Origin: Neobacillus driksii
Lineage (GTDB): Bacteria; Bacillota; Bacilli; Bacillales; Cytobacillaceae
NCBI RefSeq assembly: GCF_013409995.1
Contig: NZ_JACCBX010000004.1
Location: 248,001-312,000 of the forward strand
DNA: 64,000 nucleotides
Reading direction: 5' to 3'
Both the position numbers and the translations under genes were made by a program. Shown piece by piece: positions 1 through 8,517 of the stretch; within the stretch, counting starts at the first letter, position 1; each line of letters opens with the position of its first letter. Below the pieces are notes generated by a model. The model was not told where the DNA came from, did not search any database, and worked only from the letters and a program-made list of their open reading frames with translations.

Positions 1-202
1 TTCTTGTTTCTTCCACAGCTAGCTTTGCCAAGTCCTTGTGATGATCGAGTGCTGTATAGGCCATTTGTTTAACGATTTCGTCGACCATTTCCTGGTTGTA
101 ACAGCGAAATTCAGCTAACGCCTTTGCGGCATTTCTAGCCAGAATATCAATCATTTCCACTATTTTTTGTTTTTCATGTACAACTTTATCTTCCACTGCC
201 AT
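1..202 (-). CDS. adhE: AdhE N-terminus (partial): bifunctional acetaldehyde-CoA / alcohol dehydrogenase
   Basis: The reading frame starts at ATG 202-200 behind a GGAGGG ribosome site and runs off the left edge. The 67 visible residues (opening MAVEDKVVHEKQKIVEMIDI, then a QEMVDEIVKQMA segment and DLAKLAVEETR) match the start of AdhE as I know it. AdhE is a roughly 870-residue fusion that reduces acetyl-CoA to ethanol and regenerates NAD+ during fermentation. The catalytic domains lie outside the window, so the call depends on the N-terminus only. A FadR-type palindrome and a Rex-like half-site (TGTGAAATATT, minus strand, 345-355) lie upstream. Confidence 0.8.
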   Translation of the reverse strand, partial: MAVEDKVVHEKQKIVEMIDILARNAAKALAEFRCYNQEMVDEIVKQMAYTALDHHKDLAKLAVEETR

Positions 203-320
203 AACTATCCCTCCAAATTAAACATTCTAGCACGGATGTTTTTCCAACAATCTGTTTAAACTTTTCTGGCTAAAATATATCACGTTGGATAATGCGGAAT
301 TTGTCGAAATACGCTAAAAA

Positions 321-338
321 CGAATGAATATTCATTCA
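321..338. promoter_or_regulatory. FadR-type operator between adhE and ppc
   Basis: The 18 bases match the published B. subtilis FadR (YsiA) operator consensus TGAATGAMTANTCATTCA at every position but the first. The inner 16 bp (322-337) are a perfect palindrome. The site lies about 120 bp upstream of the adhE start and beyond the ppc terminator, so adhE is the only obvious target. FadR is the acyl-CoA-responsive TetR-family repressor of fatty acid degradation. Its action on adhE here is inferred. Confidence 0.6.
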
Positions 339-387
339 TTTTTTAATATTTCACAGAATGTTCAAAACTAGTTTCACACACTAATAA

Positions 388-420
388 AAAACACCCCTCA
401 CCATTAAGGGAGAGGAGCGT
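388..420 (-). terminator. Intrinsic terminator of ppc
   Basis: On the minus strand an 8-bp stem with two wobble pairs (arms 412-419 and 392-399) is followed by TGTTTTTTATT, just after the ppc stop. Confidence 0.7.
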
Positions 421-430
421 TTTTCACTGA

Positions 431-3193
431 TCAACCAGTATTACGTAAACCTGCTGAGATTCCACTAATAGTTAGTAGTACCTCGGTCAATAGTTCTTCT
501 GATGGTTCGTCTTGGTTTCTTAATTCCTTAATTAATTCTACCTGTAAGAAGTTTAAAGGATCAACATAAGGATTTCGACGATAGACTGAGTCTTTAATGT
601 TTGGGGTATGATCCAGTAATTCATTATCCCCTGTAATTTTGAGTAGAATCGCTTTCGTTCTTTCATATTCTTCAAGGATATTCGAGAAAATTCGCTCAGC
701 AATTTTCTGATCTTCCACCAGTGATAAATATTCTTTTGCAGTTGTGATATCTGCTTTCATCAATGCCATTTGAAGATTATCAATGGTGGATCGGAAAAAT
801 GGCCAATTTTCATACATTTGCTGTAATTGTTGTAAATTTTGTTCACTTTTTTGAGCATAACTTTCTAATCCAGTTCCTGCTGCATACCAAGCTGGAAGGA
901 GCTGCCTGCTTTGTGTCCAAGCAAAAACCCACGGAATAGCTCTTAAATCCTCGAAGCGGCCACGATTTTTTCTACTCATTGGTCTTGAACCGATGTTTAA
1001 GTCACCAAGTTCTCTTAATGGGGTTGCTTCATTAAAGTAGGTTAAAAAGTCTGCATCTCCAAAAACGAGCGACTGATATTTTTTAAGTGCTGCACTAGAA
1101 ATCTCTTCAATTGCCGACTCCCAACCTTCATCCCTCAAATTACCAGGCTCTGCCTCTTTTGATACATGAGCTGTTGCGAGCATGAGAGTTGAAGTTGCCT
1201 GTTCTAAACTCCTATAAGCAATGTCTTCAAGCAGATAACGGGAAGATAAAACTTCACCCTGCTCAGTAATCTTCACTCCATCACCAATGGTTTCGGCCGG
1301 TTGAGACAATAAACTTTTGTTTAACGGACCGCCTCCGCGCCCAAGTGAACCGCCTCGACCATGGAAAAACTTTAATCCTATATGGTACTTACTTGCCATC
1401 TCATGAATTTCAAGCTGAGCTTTATAAAGCTTCCAGTTTGCCGTTAACGTCCCGCCGTCTTTACTGCCGTCTGAATATCCAAGCATAATTTCCTGCTGGT
1501 CATTCATAACTTTCAAGTGGTTCCGATATACAGGCATTTGGAACAAAGTTTCCATGATTTTAGGTCCTGCAGTCAAATCATCAATCGTTTCTAATAGTGG
1601 TGCCACATTTAATTGGCTTTCTACCGTTCCATCTGCATGGAGTCTATAAATTCCAGCCTCTTTTGCCAAAACTAGCACTTCAAGTAAGTCACTTGCTGAC
1701 TTTGTCATACTTACAAGATAAACAGAAATGGAACGTTTTCCAAATACTTTATGGGCATTGCTAATCATCTGAAACACCTGAATCATTTGCTGTGTTTCTG
1801 GTGAATAATCTTCGTTTAATAGTAGCAGCGGACGTGGGTCCATTAGGATGCTTTCTAGTATTTTCACCTTTTCATCTTCTGAAAGCTCAGCATAATTATC
1901 CGAAATTTGCACTTTACGTAAAATCTCAGTCATAGCTGCCTCATGCTCACCACTATGATTACGAATATCAAGTGTTGCTAAATGAAAACCGAATAGTTGT
2001 ACTTGACGGATTAGCTTTTGGATGGTTTTTAATTCATGTGCTGCAGGATGATGGTTATTTAAACTTCTTTTCACTACATATAAATCTTCTAATAATTCTT
2101 CAGCAGAAAGATAACCTAAATCTGATTTACCTACTTGTTTCAAGCGTTCAATGATAATAGCAAATTTACGGCGGTATACTTCCCCTTCAACTGGCCATTT
2201 CTTATCATCTGTCAGGTACTTGTTTTCTTCCACCTCTATGGATTGGACTAATTCATCACTGACTTCTACCCGGGAAGTGGAATGACTATAACGTTTCATG
2301 AGATCAACTAAAACGTTTTTATATTTCTTTAAGACAAGCTTTCGCTGCTTATGTAATGTCTCCCACGTTATTTCCGGAGTAACATTTGGATTACCATCCC
2401 TGTCTCCGCCTATCCAAGATCCAAATCTAAGAAAATTAGGGACATCCCACTGTTTCGTGGAGTAATTCTTTTCCAGACAAATCTCTACTTCACGATGGAT
2501 TTCTGGAAGGACTTCAAATAAGGTCTGATCAAAATAATACAGCCCGTTCCGAACTTCATCTAGTACAGTTGGCTTATTATGGCGAAGTTCATCTGTCTGC
2601 CAAAGAATCGTTACTTCATTAAAAAGACTCTCTTCAAGCTTGCTTCGCTCTCTTTTTGTTAATAATGGATAATCGAGTTTCTTCAAGATTACAGCAATTC
2701 GTTGTTGTATTTCTAAGATTGAACGCTTCGCCGCTTCTGTAGGATGTGCAGTAATAACCAGCTCTAGAGATAGTTTGTTTAATACCTCTTGAATTATATC
2801 CTCATTAATATTGTTCTCTTTTAAAGAGAGTATCGCACTTTCGATAGAATGAGGCTGAACAATTGAATCATCTTCAAGTTGATATTGCCTTCTCCTGCGA
2901 ATACGGTGATTTTGTTCAGCAATATTTATCAAATGAAAATACATTGAAAATGCACGGATAACCTGCTTTCTCATTGGGCTCTTCAGGTTTGCAATTTCAT
3001 CCTTTAATTCGAAATAAATTTCGTTATCAAAATGAGTTCTAAGTGTTTTACACATTAGGCGAATTTTTTCCACTTTATCGAATAGTTCGGTTCCGCCATG
3101 GCTGACTAGAATCTCTCCTAGAATTTGACCTAGTAATTTTACATCGCGGCGAAGTGGAAGACTGCTGTCATTCACTTTTAATTCTGTACTCAT
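431..3193 (-). CDS. ppc: Phosphoenolpyruvate carboxylase
   Basis: PEP carboxylase makes oxaloacetate from PEP and bicarbonate to refill the TCA cycle. The protein has 920 residues, the usual length. Visible signatures are the catalytic-histidine motif VITAHPTEAAKRSIL, the glycine-rich FGSWIGGDRDGNPNVT, GYSDGSKDGGTLTANW, FHGRGGSLGRGGGP, and the C-terminal RNTG that ends PEP carboxylases. The ATG follows a GGGTGAAAGG ribosome site. The gene is alone in its transcription unit and has its own terminator. I see no truncation or missing motif. Confidence 0.97.
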   Translation of the reverse strand: MSTELKVNDSSLPLRRDVKLLGQILGEILVSHGGTELFDKVEKIRLMCKTLRTHFDNEIYFELKDEIANLKSPMRKQVIRAFSMYFHLINIAEQNHRIRRRRQYQLEDDSIVQPHSIESAILSLKENNINEDIIQEVLNKLSLELVITAHPTEAAKRSILEIQQRIAVILKKLDYPLLTKRERSKLEESLFNEVTILWQTDELRHNKPTVLDEVRNGLYYFDQTLFEVLPEIHREVEICLEKNYSTKQWDVPNFLRFGSWIGGDRDGNPNVTPEITWETLHKQRKLVLKKYKNVLVDLMKRYSHSTSRVEVSDELVQSIEVEENKYLTDDKKWPVEGEVYRRKFAIIIERLKQVGKSDLGYLSAEELLEDLYVVKRSLNNHHPAAHELKTIQKLIRQVQLFGFHLATLDIRNHSGEHEAAMTEILRKVQISDNYAELSEDEKVKILESILMDPRPLLLLNEDYSPETQQMIQVFQMISNAHKVFGKRSISVYLVSMTKSASDLLEVLVLAKEAGIYRLHADGTVESQLNVAPLLETIDDLTAGPKIMETLFQMPVYRNHLKVMNDQQEIMLGYSDGSKDGGTLTANWKLYKAQLEIHEMASKYHIGLKFFHGRGGSLGRGGGPLNKSLLSQPAETIGDGVKITEQGEVLSSRYLLEDIAYRSLEQATSTLMLATAHVSKEAEPGNLRDEGWESAIEEISSAALKKYQSLVFGDADFLTYFNEATPLRELGDLNIGSRPMSRKNRGRFEDLRAIPWVFAWTQSRQLLPAWYAAGTGLESYAQKSEQNLQQLQQMYENWPFFRSTIDNLQMALMKADITTAKEYLSLVEDQKIAERIFSNILEEYERTKAILLKITGDNELLDHTPNIKDSVYRRNPYVDPLNFLQVELIKELRNQDEPSEELLTEVLLTISGISAGLRNTG

Positions 3194-3297
3194 CCTTTCA
3201 CCCTCCCTGTACTAGTAAATTTACTAAATTTTTTATTTATTAATATAACATAATTTTTGGTCGCATGTTAAAAAATTTTTTAATTATTTAAAAAAAA

Positions 3298-3321
3298 CAA
3301 TCCGAATTTTTACTCGGATTG
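3298..3321 (-). terminator. Terminator of the SRPBCC gene
   Basis: A perfect 8-bp inverted repeat (CAATCCGA / TCGGATTG) is followed on the minus strand by eight T residues. Confidence 0.8.
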
Positions 3322-3332
3322 CCAGATTCTAT

Positions 3333-3782
3333 CTATTTTTGGTTGAATTCTTCCAGTTTATTCGAGATAGCTGCTGCCACTTCTTCGGTTGATTTTGGAA
3401 TCGCATTTTTAAAGAGTGAATTTGCCAAAGAACCTAATGCACCACTAGCATTTATTTCGAGAAATCCGGTTAACAATGTTTTCTTCTGATTAACTGCATG
3501 TGCTTCAAAATAACCTTCACCAATATATTTTTCATTGGTTCTCCTTAATTCAAAGCTTACTCTTGTTGGTTCATTCCACTCTTTAATATCAATAACTAAA
3601 CTTACCTTTTTTTTCATTATGCCAAGGTCACTTTTAAATTCCCATGTTATTAAACTGTTATTAATTTGCTCATGCTGTATATAACCCGGCACGAGTGGTG
3701 CCCAATTATTTGCATCCCTGATGAAGTCCCAAATCACATGTATCGGGATAGCTACTTCTATTTGTTGTTTTTCACTAGGCAT
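3333..3782 (-). CDS. SRPBCC / CoxG-like protein
   Basis: This 149-residue protein has the pattern of the START/SRPBCC helix-grip fold, a small soluble fold with a deep hydrophobic pocket: a conserved N-terminal IPIHVIWDFIRDANNWAPLVPGY, alternating beta strands, and a long amphipathic C-terminal helix. The N-terminal segment resembles CoxG-type carbon-monoxide dehydrogenase accessory proteins, but no cox genes are present, so the ligand is unknown. The start is set at MPSEKQQ, behind AAAGAGGG. An upstream in-frame ATG overlaps that ribosome site and is unlikely. The gene is single and terminated on both sides. Confidence 0.75.
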   Translation of the reverse strand: MPSEKQQIEVAIPIHVIWDFIRDANNWAPLVPGYIQHEQINNSLITWEFKSDLGIMKKKVSLVIDIKEWNEPTRVSFELRRTNEKYIGEGYFEAHAVNQKKTLLTGFLEINASGALGSLANSLFKNAIPKSTEEVAAAISNKLEEFNQK

Positions 3783-3810
3783 ATGGTATCCCTCTTTCAT
3801 CTCAAATGTA

Positions 3811-3840
3811 AAAGACCTTCAACGCTGAAGGTCTTTTTTT
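3811..3840 (-). terminator. Terminator after the aminotransferase gene
   Basis: The inverted repeat AAAGACCTTC / GAAGGTCTTT (3811-3820 and 3827-3836) has T-runs on both strands, the longer one on plus. It separates the aminotransferase from the next minus-strand gene and may also stop antisense transcription. Confidence 0.7.
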
Positions 3841-3890
3841 TATTTATATGATTTATAGTGTCTATATAGAAGAATGAAATTGCCGTGGTT

Positions 3891-5066
3891 TTAGCGTGCA
3901 TATTCGACTAGGAATTCATGAATCCTTGCTGCTGCTTCTGATAGTCTCTCTGCTGGCTGTACTAATGCAATTCGAACGTAGCCTTCGCCTTGTTTTCCAA
4001 ATGCGTCACCTGGGATCACCGCTACACCTGCGTGATTGATTAATGCAAAGGCAAATTGTCTTGATGTCCATCCATCAGGGATTTTTGCCCAAAGAAACAT
4101 CGTTGCGGGTGACTTAGCCACCTGCCAGCCGCTTTTTTCCAGTCCAGCCATAAGGGTATCTCTGCGAAACTCGTACTCTTCTACCTGCTCCTTTAGTAGT
4201 GTGTAATCCGATGCAAGTGCAGCAACTGCTGCTTTTTGAATAGGATAAAATACCCCATAATCAATTTGTGATTTAAAGGTTCCCAGGATGTTTAATGCTT
4301 GTTCATTGCCGACAACGTATCCAATCCGGCAGCCTGCTAAATTAAATGTTTTTGATAAAGAATTAAATTCAATGCCAACCTCCTTCGCACCTGGAACAGA
4401 CATGAAACTTATTTGTGGATGGTTGTCATAGATTAATTCTGAGTAAGCGAAATCATGAACAACTAAAATATTGTGACGTTTTGCAAAATCAATTACCTTT
4501 TCAAAAAAGCACCTATCCGCCAGCGCTGTTACAGGATTACCAGGATAACTAAGGATCATCATTTTGGTGTTTTCCAAGATATGGAGTGGAATATCATCTA
4601 GAATAGGTAAAAAGTTATTTTCTGCTAATAAGGCAACAGGGTACAGAACACCGCCCGCAATGGTAACACTCGCTTCGTAAATAGGATAACCTGGGTCCGG
4701 TACTAATACATAATCCCCTGGGTTAATAATCGCTGTTGCTAAATGCGCAAGGCCATCCTGTGACCCCATTAATTGGAGCACTTCTTTTTCTGGGTCAATG
4801 TCTACAGCATACCGCTGCTTATAAAAGAAAGAAACAGCCTCATGAAATTCTGGTATTCCCTTCAAGGTGTATCCGTAATTTGCTGTGTTACTCGCATATT
4901 TCACTAGTTCTTCCACTACAAAAGCAGGAGGCGGTAAATCAGGGCTTCCCACACTTAAATCAATTACATCAAGCCCCCTGTTTAGTGCTTGCCGTTTTAG
5001 ATCAGCTACCTCTTGAAATATGCTTGCTGTTAATTTTTGAACTTTTTTAGAAGCAACGATATTCAT
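3891..5066 (-). CDS. Class I/II PLP aminotransferase (DAP/alanine aminotransferase-like)
   Basis: The 391-residue enzyme is a fold-type I, PLP-dependent aminotransferase. It shows the N-terminal substrate motif DLSVGSPDLPPP, the substrate loop NYGYTLKGIPEFHEAV, the PYPGNP-like ILSYPGNPVTAL, VVHDFAYSEL, and the PLP-lysine motif SLSKTFNLAGCRIGY. The overall pattern is close to LL-diaminopimelate and alanine-type aminotransferases, but the amino donor cannot be read from sequence. The gene is alone, with a terminator downstream and the YczE-like gene transcribed divergently. Confidence 0.9.
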   Translation of the reverse strand: MNIVASKKVQKLTASIFQEVADLKRQALNRGLDVIDLSVGSPDLPPPAFVVEELVKYASNTANYGYTLKGIPEFHEAVSFFYKQRYAVDIDPEKEVLQLMGSQDGLAHLATAIINPGDYVLVPDPGYPIYEASVTIAGGVLYPVALLAENNFLPILDDIPLHILENTKMMILSYPGNPVTALADRCFFEKVIDFAKRHNILVVHDFAYSELIYDNHPQISFMSVPGAKEVGIEFNSLSKTFNLAGCRIGYVVGNEQALNILGTFKSQIDYGVFYPIQKAAVAALASDYTLLKEQVEEYEFRRDTLMAGLEKSGWQVAKSPATMFLWAKIPDGWTSRQFAFALINHAGVAVIPGDAFGKQGEGYVRIALVQPAERLSEAAARIHEFLVEYAR

Positions 5067-5238
5067 AGATTTATCCCCTCAATTATGTAATTAACCGATT
5101 TTATTGATTAATTTTAACAAATTTTATCTATTTATAAAATTCTTTCTACTCCAATATTCTAAAAAGGATTGATTATCAAATCGACTTCTTTTAAGATTTA
5201 GGATAATTGACAGTTCATAAATTGGAGGTAACGTGCAG

Positions 5239-5877
5239 GTGAAAGTGATTCAGTATGTAATTTTTTTATTAGGATTGACCTTCTTTGGCTTAGGTAATGC
5301 CATAGCCGTAAAGGTTAAGCATGTTGGTTTACATCCCTGGGAGGTTTTAAATGTCGCTTTATATGAACATTTCGGACTTACTATTGGGACTTGGGGAGTA
5401 ATTTGTGGGTTACTATTGGTTAGCATCTCTTATTTTACAGCAAGAAAGTATATTAAAATTGGAACTTTCCTAAATGCCCTTTTAATTGGACCGATTATGG
5501 ACTTTTTTTTATGGATAGATATATTACCCGAGCCAACACATTCTTGGGTAGATTATCTTATACTGTTTTGTGCTATTGTCATTGCTGGTATTGGCGGGGG
5601 AATGTATGTTGCGGCAGGTCTTGGTGCCGGACCCCGAGATGGTTTTATGCTTTACATTTCAAATAAGACGAAATTATCGGTAAGTCAAGCACGTATCCTT
5701 GTTGAAAGTTGTGTTTTAATTATTGGTTTTATATTAGGAGGACCTGTATTTATTGCCACGTTCCTCTATACATTTATCCAAAGTCCAGTATTCCAAAGGT
5801 CCATGACTTTTTTTAGTAGCTTAATTGAATTGTTTAAAAGTAAGAAGAAACAAATGAGAGAAGACGTGTATTTATAA
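5239..5877 (+). CDS. YczE/YyaS/YitT-family membrane protein
   Basis: This 212-residue polytopic membrane protein has about five hydrophobic segments. The conserved pattern GLGNAIAVKVKHVGLHPWEVLNVAL, and GGGMYVAAGLGAGPRDGFML in the second half, is typical of the YczE/YyaS family, whose function is unknown. Two GTG codons are possible starts. The one at 5239 lies 10 nt from GGAGG and the one at 5233 only 4 nt, so 5239 is preferred. The last coding bases form the left arm of a strong hairpin. Confidence 0.8.
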   Translation: MKVIQYVIFLLGLTFFGLGNAIAVKVKHVGLHPWEVLNVALYEHFGLTIGTWGVICGLLLVSISYFTARKYIKIGTFLNALLIGPIMDFFLWIDILPEPTHSWVDYLILFCAIVIAGIGGGMYVAAGLGAGPRDGFMLYISNKTKLSVSQARILVESCVLIIGFILGGPVFIATFLYTFIQSPVFQRSMTFFSSLIELFKSKKKQMREDVYL

Positions 5878-5899
5878 CAGACGACACGTCTTCTCTCAT
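5854..5899. terminator. Long hairpin between convergent genes, overlapping a coding end
   Basis: A 15-bp perfect inverted repeat (5854-5868 and 5885-5899, 16-nt loop) contains the final codons and stop of the YczE-like gene. It precedes the end of the convergent peptidase-like gene. T-runs are weak, so it may stabilise the 3' end as much as terminate. Confidence 0.6.
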
Positions 5900-5903
5900 T
5901 CTA

Positions 5904-6506
5904 CTAGATAACTTCTATTCTATCAGTACTAAAATCGTGATAATATTTTTGATGAGCTAAATCGTTTAAATCCTGTTCATTTGCTTCTTCAAAATAGGAT
6001 GATAATTTTCCTTCATAGACTAATTCCAAAGAATTAGATTCTTTTATGTCATCTGGAGTAACAAGTGAAAGCGGCTTTTGTTTATTGATTTTCACGCCTG
6101 ATTCCTCAAGAAGAGCGGCAACGAAGTGGGAACAAAAAAATGCATTTTTTCGATCCAGTTCTAAATTGAACATGACAGCGAAAAGACCTAATAAATTATA
6201 GCGATAATCCCTCTTATTTTTTTCAATTTCATTAATTTTCCGACAAATCATTTCATACTGCTTTTCAGATATCGTACAACAATAAATCGCACAATCAGCA
6301 TTCCGAAATATGCCACCACGGATATTTTCTCGAACAAAACCAGCTAGAAAAGGATTACGAGGTCTTTTTCTTCCAAAACTATAGACGTCCCATAATTGGT
6401 CATCTAATGCGATGGAAGCATGATTATGAGGCTTCTTCGTATATAGTTTAATAATTTTCGTTAAAACCGTCCCAGTATCAGTAAGAAGTACGTAAATCTT
6501 CCTCAT
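5904..6506 (-). CDS. Permuted papain-fold (YiiX / NlpC-P60-like) protein
   Basis: The 200-residue protein has a His motif near the N-terminus (HNHASIALDD, His27 and His29) and a later Cys motif (FFCSHFVAALLEESG, Cys125). That His-before-Cys order is the signature of circularly permuted NlpC/P60-like hydrolases of the YiiX/DUF830 type. These can be peptidases, amidases or acyl-thioesterases, and the substrate is not predictable here. There is no signal peptide, so it is probably cytoplasmic. The start MRKIYVLL follows AAGGGGG; an upstream ATG overlaps that site. It is an orphan gene convergent with the YczE-like gene. Confidence 0.65.
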   Translation of the reverse strand: MRKIYVLLTDTGTVLTKIIKLYTKKPHNHASIALDDQLWDVYSFGRKRPRNPFLAGFVRENIRGGIFRNADCAIYCCTISEKQYEMICRKINEIEKNKRDYRYNLLGLFAVMFNLELDRKNAFFCSHFVAALLEESGVKINKQKPLSLVTPDDIKESNSLELVYEGKLSSYFEEANEQDLNDLAHQKYYHDFSTDRIEVI

Positions 6507-6807
6507 CCTATATTCCCCCTTCATTTTTCTATAGGAAGGGATTTCTCTCCTTATATCCCTTAATGAAATCGATCTTTTATTTTATTTTAACGTGTCTATC
6601 TTCAGGCTCACACAATCTCGAGCATGATTTTAAACTAAGACTTAAGACTTACCCTGGTAACGGGATTTCTCTTTATGCTCTTATATTATAATTTACTAAA
6701 TTAAATTCCTCATAGAAACACATTTTTCCTGTTTTTTTTATAAAGTTTACCCATTTTTAACAATTCAAGCATAAAATAATACATTCATGATATAAGGGGT
6801 GTAATTA
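6507..6807. other. Divergent intergenic region, no gene seen
   Basis: These 301 AT-rich bases separate two divergent genes. I find no small reading frame with a ribosome site and no clear operator, and presume it holds the two promoters. Confidence 0.4.
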
Positions 6808-7389
6808 ATGGGATTATATATTAACAATGGCAAACATCCTAAAGTTTATAAAAATAAGAAGAAGATATCTGAACCAAACCAAAAGGTGGTGAGGCGAGAT
6901 TATCTTTCAGAAGTAATAGAAGAGCAGCATCAAGCAAATGTTTCACTCTTAAACGCTATCAATGAGATGAAACACCAATATCGAAACCAAGAGGTGGTAC
7001 AAGCAAATAATTTGGATAAAATATCAAATCAATTAAATGAAATTAGCACTAGTAACCAAAAGCATACTGAATATGAAGAATTAATTATTCATTTATTGAA
7101 AACACAAGAGGAACTGCAAAAACAATTATCCGAAAAGATCAGTAAACAAGAAGAGTTTCAAACAGGGGTATTAACTCGGTTGGACCAACAAGAAGCATTG
7201 ACAGAGAAAATTTCTAGGCAATTAAATCATATTCGATCGATTCTTTTTGAAAGGACTAATTACCTTGCAGAAAAAATTGATGAAGGATATAAGATTACTT
7301 CTTCCTATGTTTATAATCTAATGACTGGTTCAGACCAGCCCATAACATTTTATTTAATGAACAATAAAAAAGGTGAAAAACAAAAATAG
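6808..7389 (+). CDS. Coiled-coil protein of unknown function
   Basis: I do not recognise a named family. The 193 residues begin with a basic segment (HPKVYKNKKKISEPNQKVVRR). Residues 35-150 form a long heptad-rich coiled coil (DKISNQLNEISTSNQ, EELQKQLSEKISKQEE, EKISRQLNHIRSIL), and the distinctive tail YLAEKIDEGYKITSSYVYNLMTGSDQP may be a small conserved domain. There is no signal or membrane segment. The gene stands alone, with AAGGGGTG upstream of the ATG and a terminator behind it. Many Bacillus coiled-coil orphans are spore- or envelope-associated, but nothing here proves that. Confidence 0.7.
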   Translation: MGLYINNGKHPKVYKNKKKISEPNQKVVRRDYLSEVIEEQHQANVSLLNAINEMKHQYRNQEVVQANNLDKISNQLNEISTSNQKHTEYEELIIHLLKTQEELQKQLSEKISKQEEFQTGVLTRLDQQEALTEKISRQLNHIRSILFERTNYLAEKIDEGYKITSSYVYNLMTGSDQPITFYLMNNKKGEKQK

Positions 7390-7391
7390 AC

Positions 7392-7421
7392 CGGTGCCAT
7401 AAACAATGGCGCCGTTTTTTT
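7392..7421 (+). terminator. Terminator of the coiled-coil gene
   Basis: CGGTGCCAT pairs with ATGGCGCCG (one wobble) and is followed by a run of seven T. Confidence 0.8.
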
Positions 7422-7438
7422 GCTTTGCTCTTTTGTAC

Positions 7439-8023
7439 CTAAATCGCTTCAACTTTTCCATAGTAATGAACAAAGTTTTTTAGTATCTCTTTTCCACATG
7501 AGGTTAAGATCGATTCAGGGTGAAACTGAACACCTTCGAGTGGAAGTTCTGTATGCCGAATTGCCATAATTTCCCCATTCTCCGTCCACGCGGATATCTC
7601 AAAACAAGGTGGCAGCGTCTCCCTTTTGACGATCAAAGAGTGATACCTCGTTGCCGGAAATGGATTTGGCAGTCCTTTAAATATTGTTTTTCCATCATGG
7701 TATATATCAGAGGTTTTACCATGCATTAATTGCTCAGCAGGAACAACATCACCTTGGTAAGCTTGAGCAATAGATTGGTGCCCAAGACAAACTCCCAAAA
7801 TGGGGATAACTCCTGAAAACGACTTTATAACCTCTAGGCTTATTCCAGCCTCACTAGGATTACCTGGACCTGGGGAAATCATTAAGAATTCGGGTTCCAT
7901 CTTTCTAATTTCATTTAAGCTGGTTTGGTCGTTTCGCTTTACGACTAAATCCTCCCCCAGCTCCCCTAGGTATTGAACTAAGTTAAAGGTAAAGGAATCA
8001 TAATTATCGACCATGAAAATCAT
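7439..8023 (-). CDS. pabA: Glutamine amidotransferase subunit of anthranilate / aminodeoxychorismate synthase
   Basis: This class I glutamine amidotransferase has 194 residues, the normal PabA/TrpG length. It releases ammonia from glutamine for the PabB or TrpE subunit. Visible features are the N-terminal [23 protein letters not shown], oxyanion motif MISPGPGNP, nucleophile [15 protein letters not shown] and the His-Glu motif [18 protein letters not shown]. No pabB, trpE, pabC or folate gene is adjacent, so it could serve para-aminobenzoate synthesis, tryptophan synthesis or both, as the single amphibolic subunit of B. subtilis does. The symbol is tentative. The AGGTGA ribosome site supports the start. 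Confidence 0.85.
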   Translation of the reverse strand: MIFMVDNYDSFTFNLVQYLGELGEDLVVKRNDQTSLNEIRKMEPEFLMISPGPGNPSEAGISLEVIKSFSGVIPILGVCLGHQSIAQAYQGDVVPAEQLMHGKTSDIYHDGKTIFKGLPNPFPATRYHSLIVKRETLPPCFEISAWTENGEIMAIRHTELPLEGVQFHPESILTSCGKEILKNFVHYYGKVEAI

Positions 8024-8101
8024 CTTTGCTCACCTATTTCCCTTCAAACCATTCATAGTAGTATCAGCTTTTTTCATCATACATGAATATCAAATACAAA
8101 A

Positions 8102-8130
8102 GAAGCCCTTTCTACTATGAAAAGGGCTTC
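8102..8130 (-). terminator. Terminator of the IDEAL-domain gene
   Basis: A perfect 10-bp stem (GAAGCCCTTT / AAAGGGCTTC) with a 9-nt loop is followed on the minus strand by TTTTGTATTTG. Confidence 0.85.
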
Positions 8131-8162
8131 CAATATGATTTAAGTCTTTTAGGTAACTTTTG

Positions 8163-8357
8163 CTATGAGATTTTCTTTAATTCCTCGGATAACTTGAGGA
8201 ATGCTTCTTTATTTCTTTCTTGTAGGGAGAGGTCGATTTCCTTACGGAGCACTTCTCTTCTAAATTCAATCAAGGCGTGGTTTAAAAACATCTCAGCAAT
8301 TACAGAATCGTTGTTCTCATCAGTTTGTTGTGGTGAATTTAATAATCTCTTTTCCAT
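8163..8357 (-). CDS. Small IDEAL-domain protein
   Basis: This 64-residue soluble protein has a C-terminal half, VLRKEIDLSLQERNKEAFLKLSEELKKI, that fits the IDEAL domain: a roughly 40-residue helical module found in small Bacillus proteins such as the C-terminus of YpiB and often named for its I-D-E-A-L stretch. Its molecular role is unknown. The start is the ATG of MEKRLL, 9 nt behind AAGGAG; a TTG directly next to that site is not a plausible start. It is monocistronic. Confidence 0.7.
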   Translation of the reverse strand: MEKRLLNSPQQTDENNDSVIAEMFLNHALIEFRREVLRKEIDLSLQERNKEAFLKLSEELKKIS

Positions 8358-8517
8358 GGAAATCAACTCCTTGAGCTTTTTTTAATTATACTGTTAATTA
8401 TCTAAAAATTCAAACACTTTGTTTGTTATTTTCAAAAGAAATTTTTTCCTACTCTTTTCCTGCATTTACTTGTCTGTTGATTTCCTCTCCACTAAGGAAA
8501 GCTTCTTCGAATAATCA

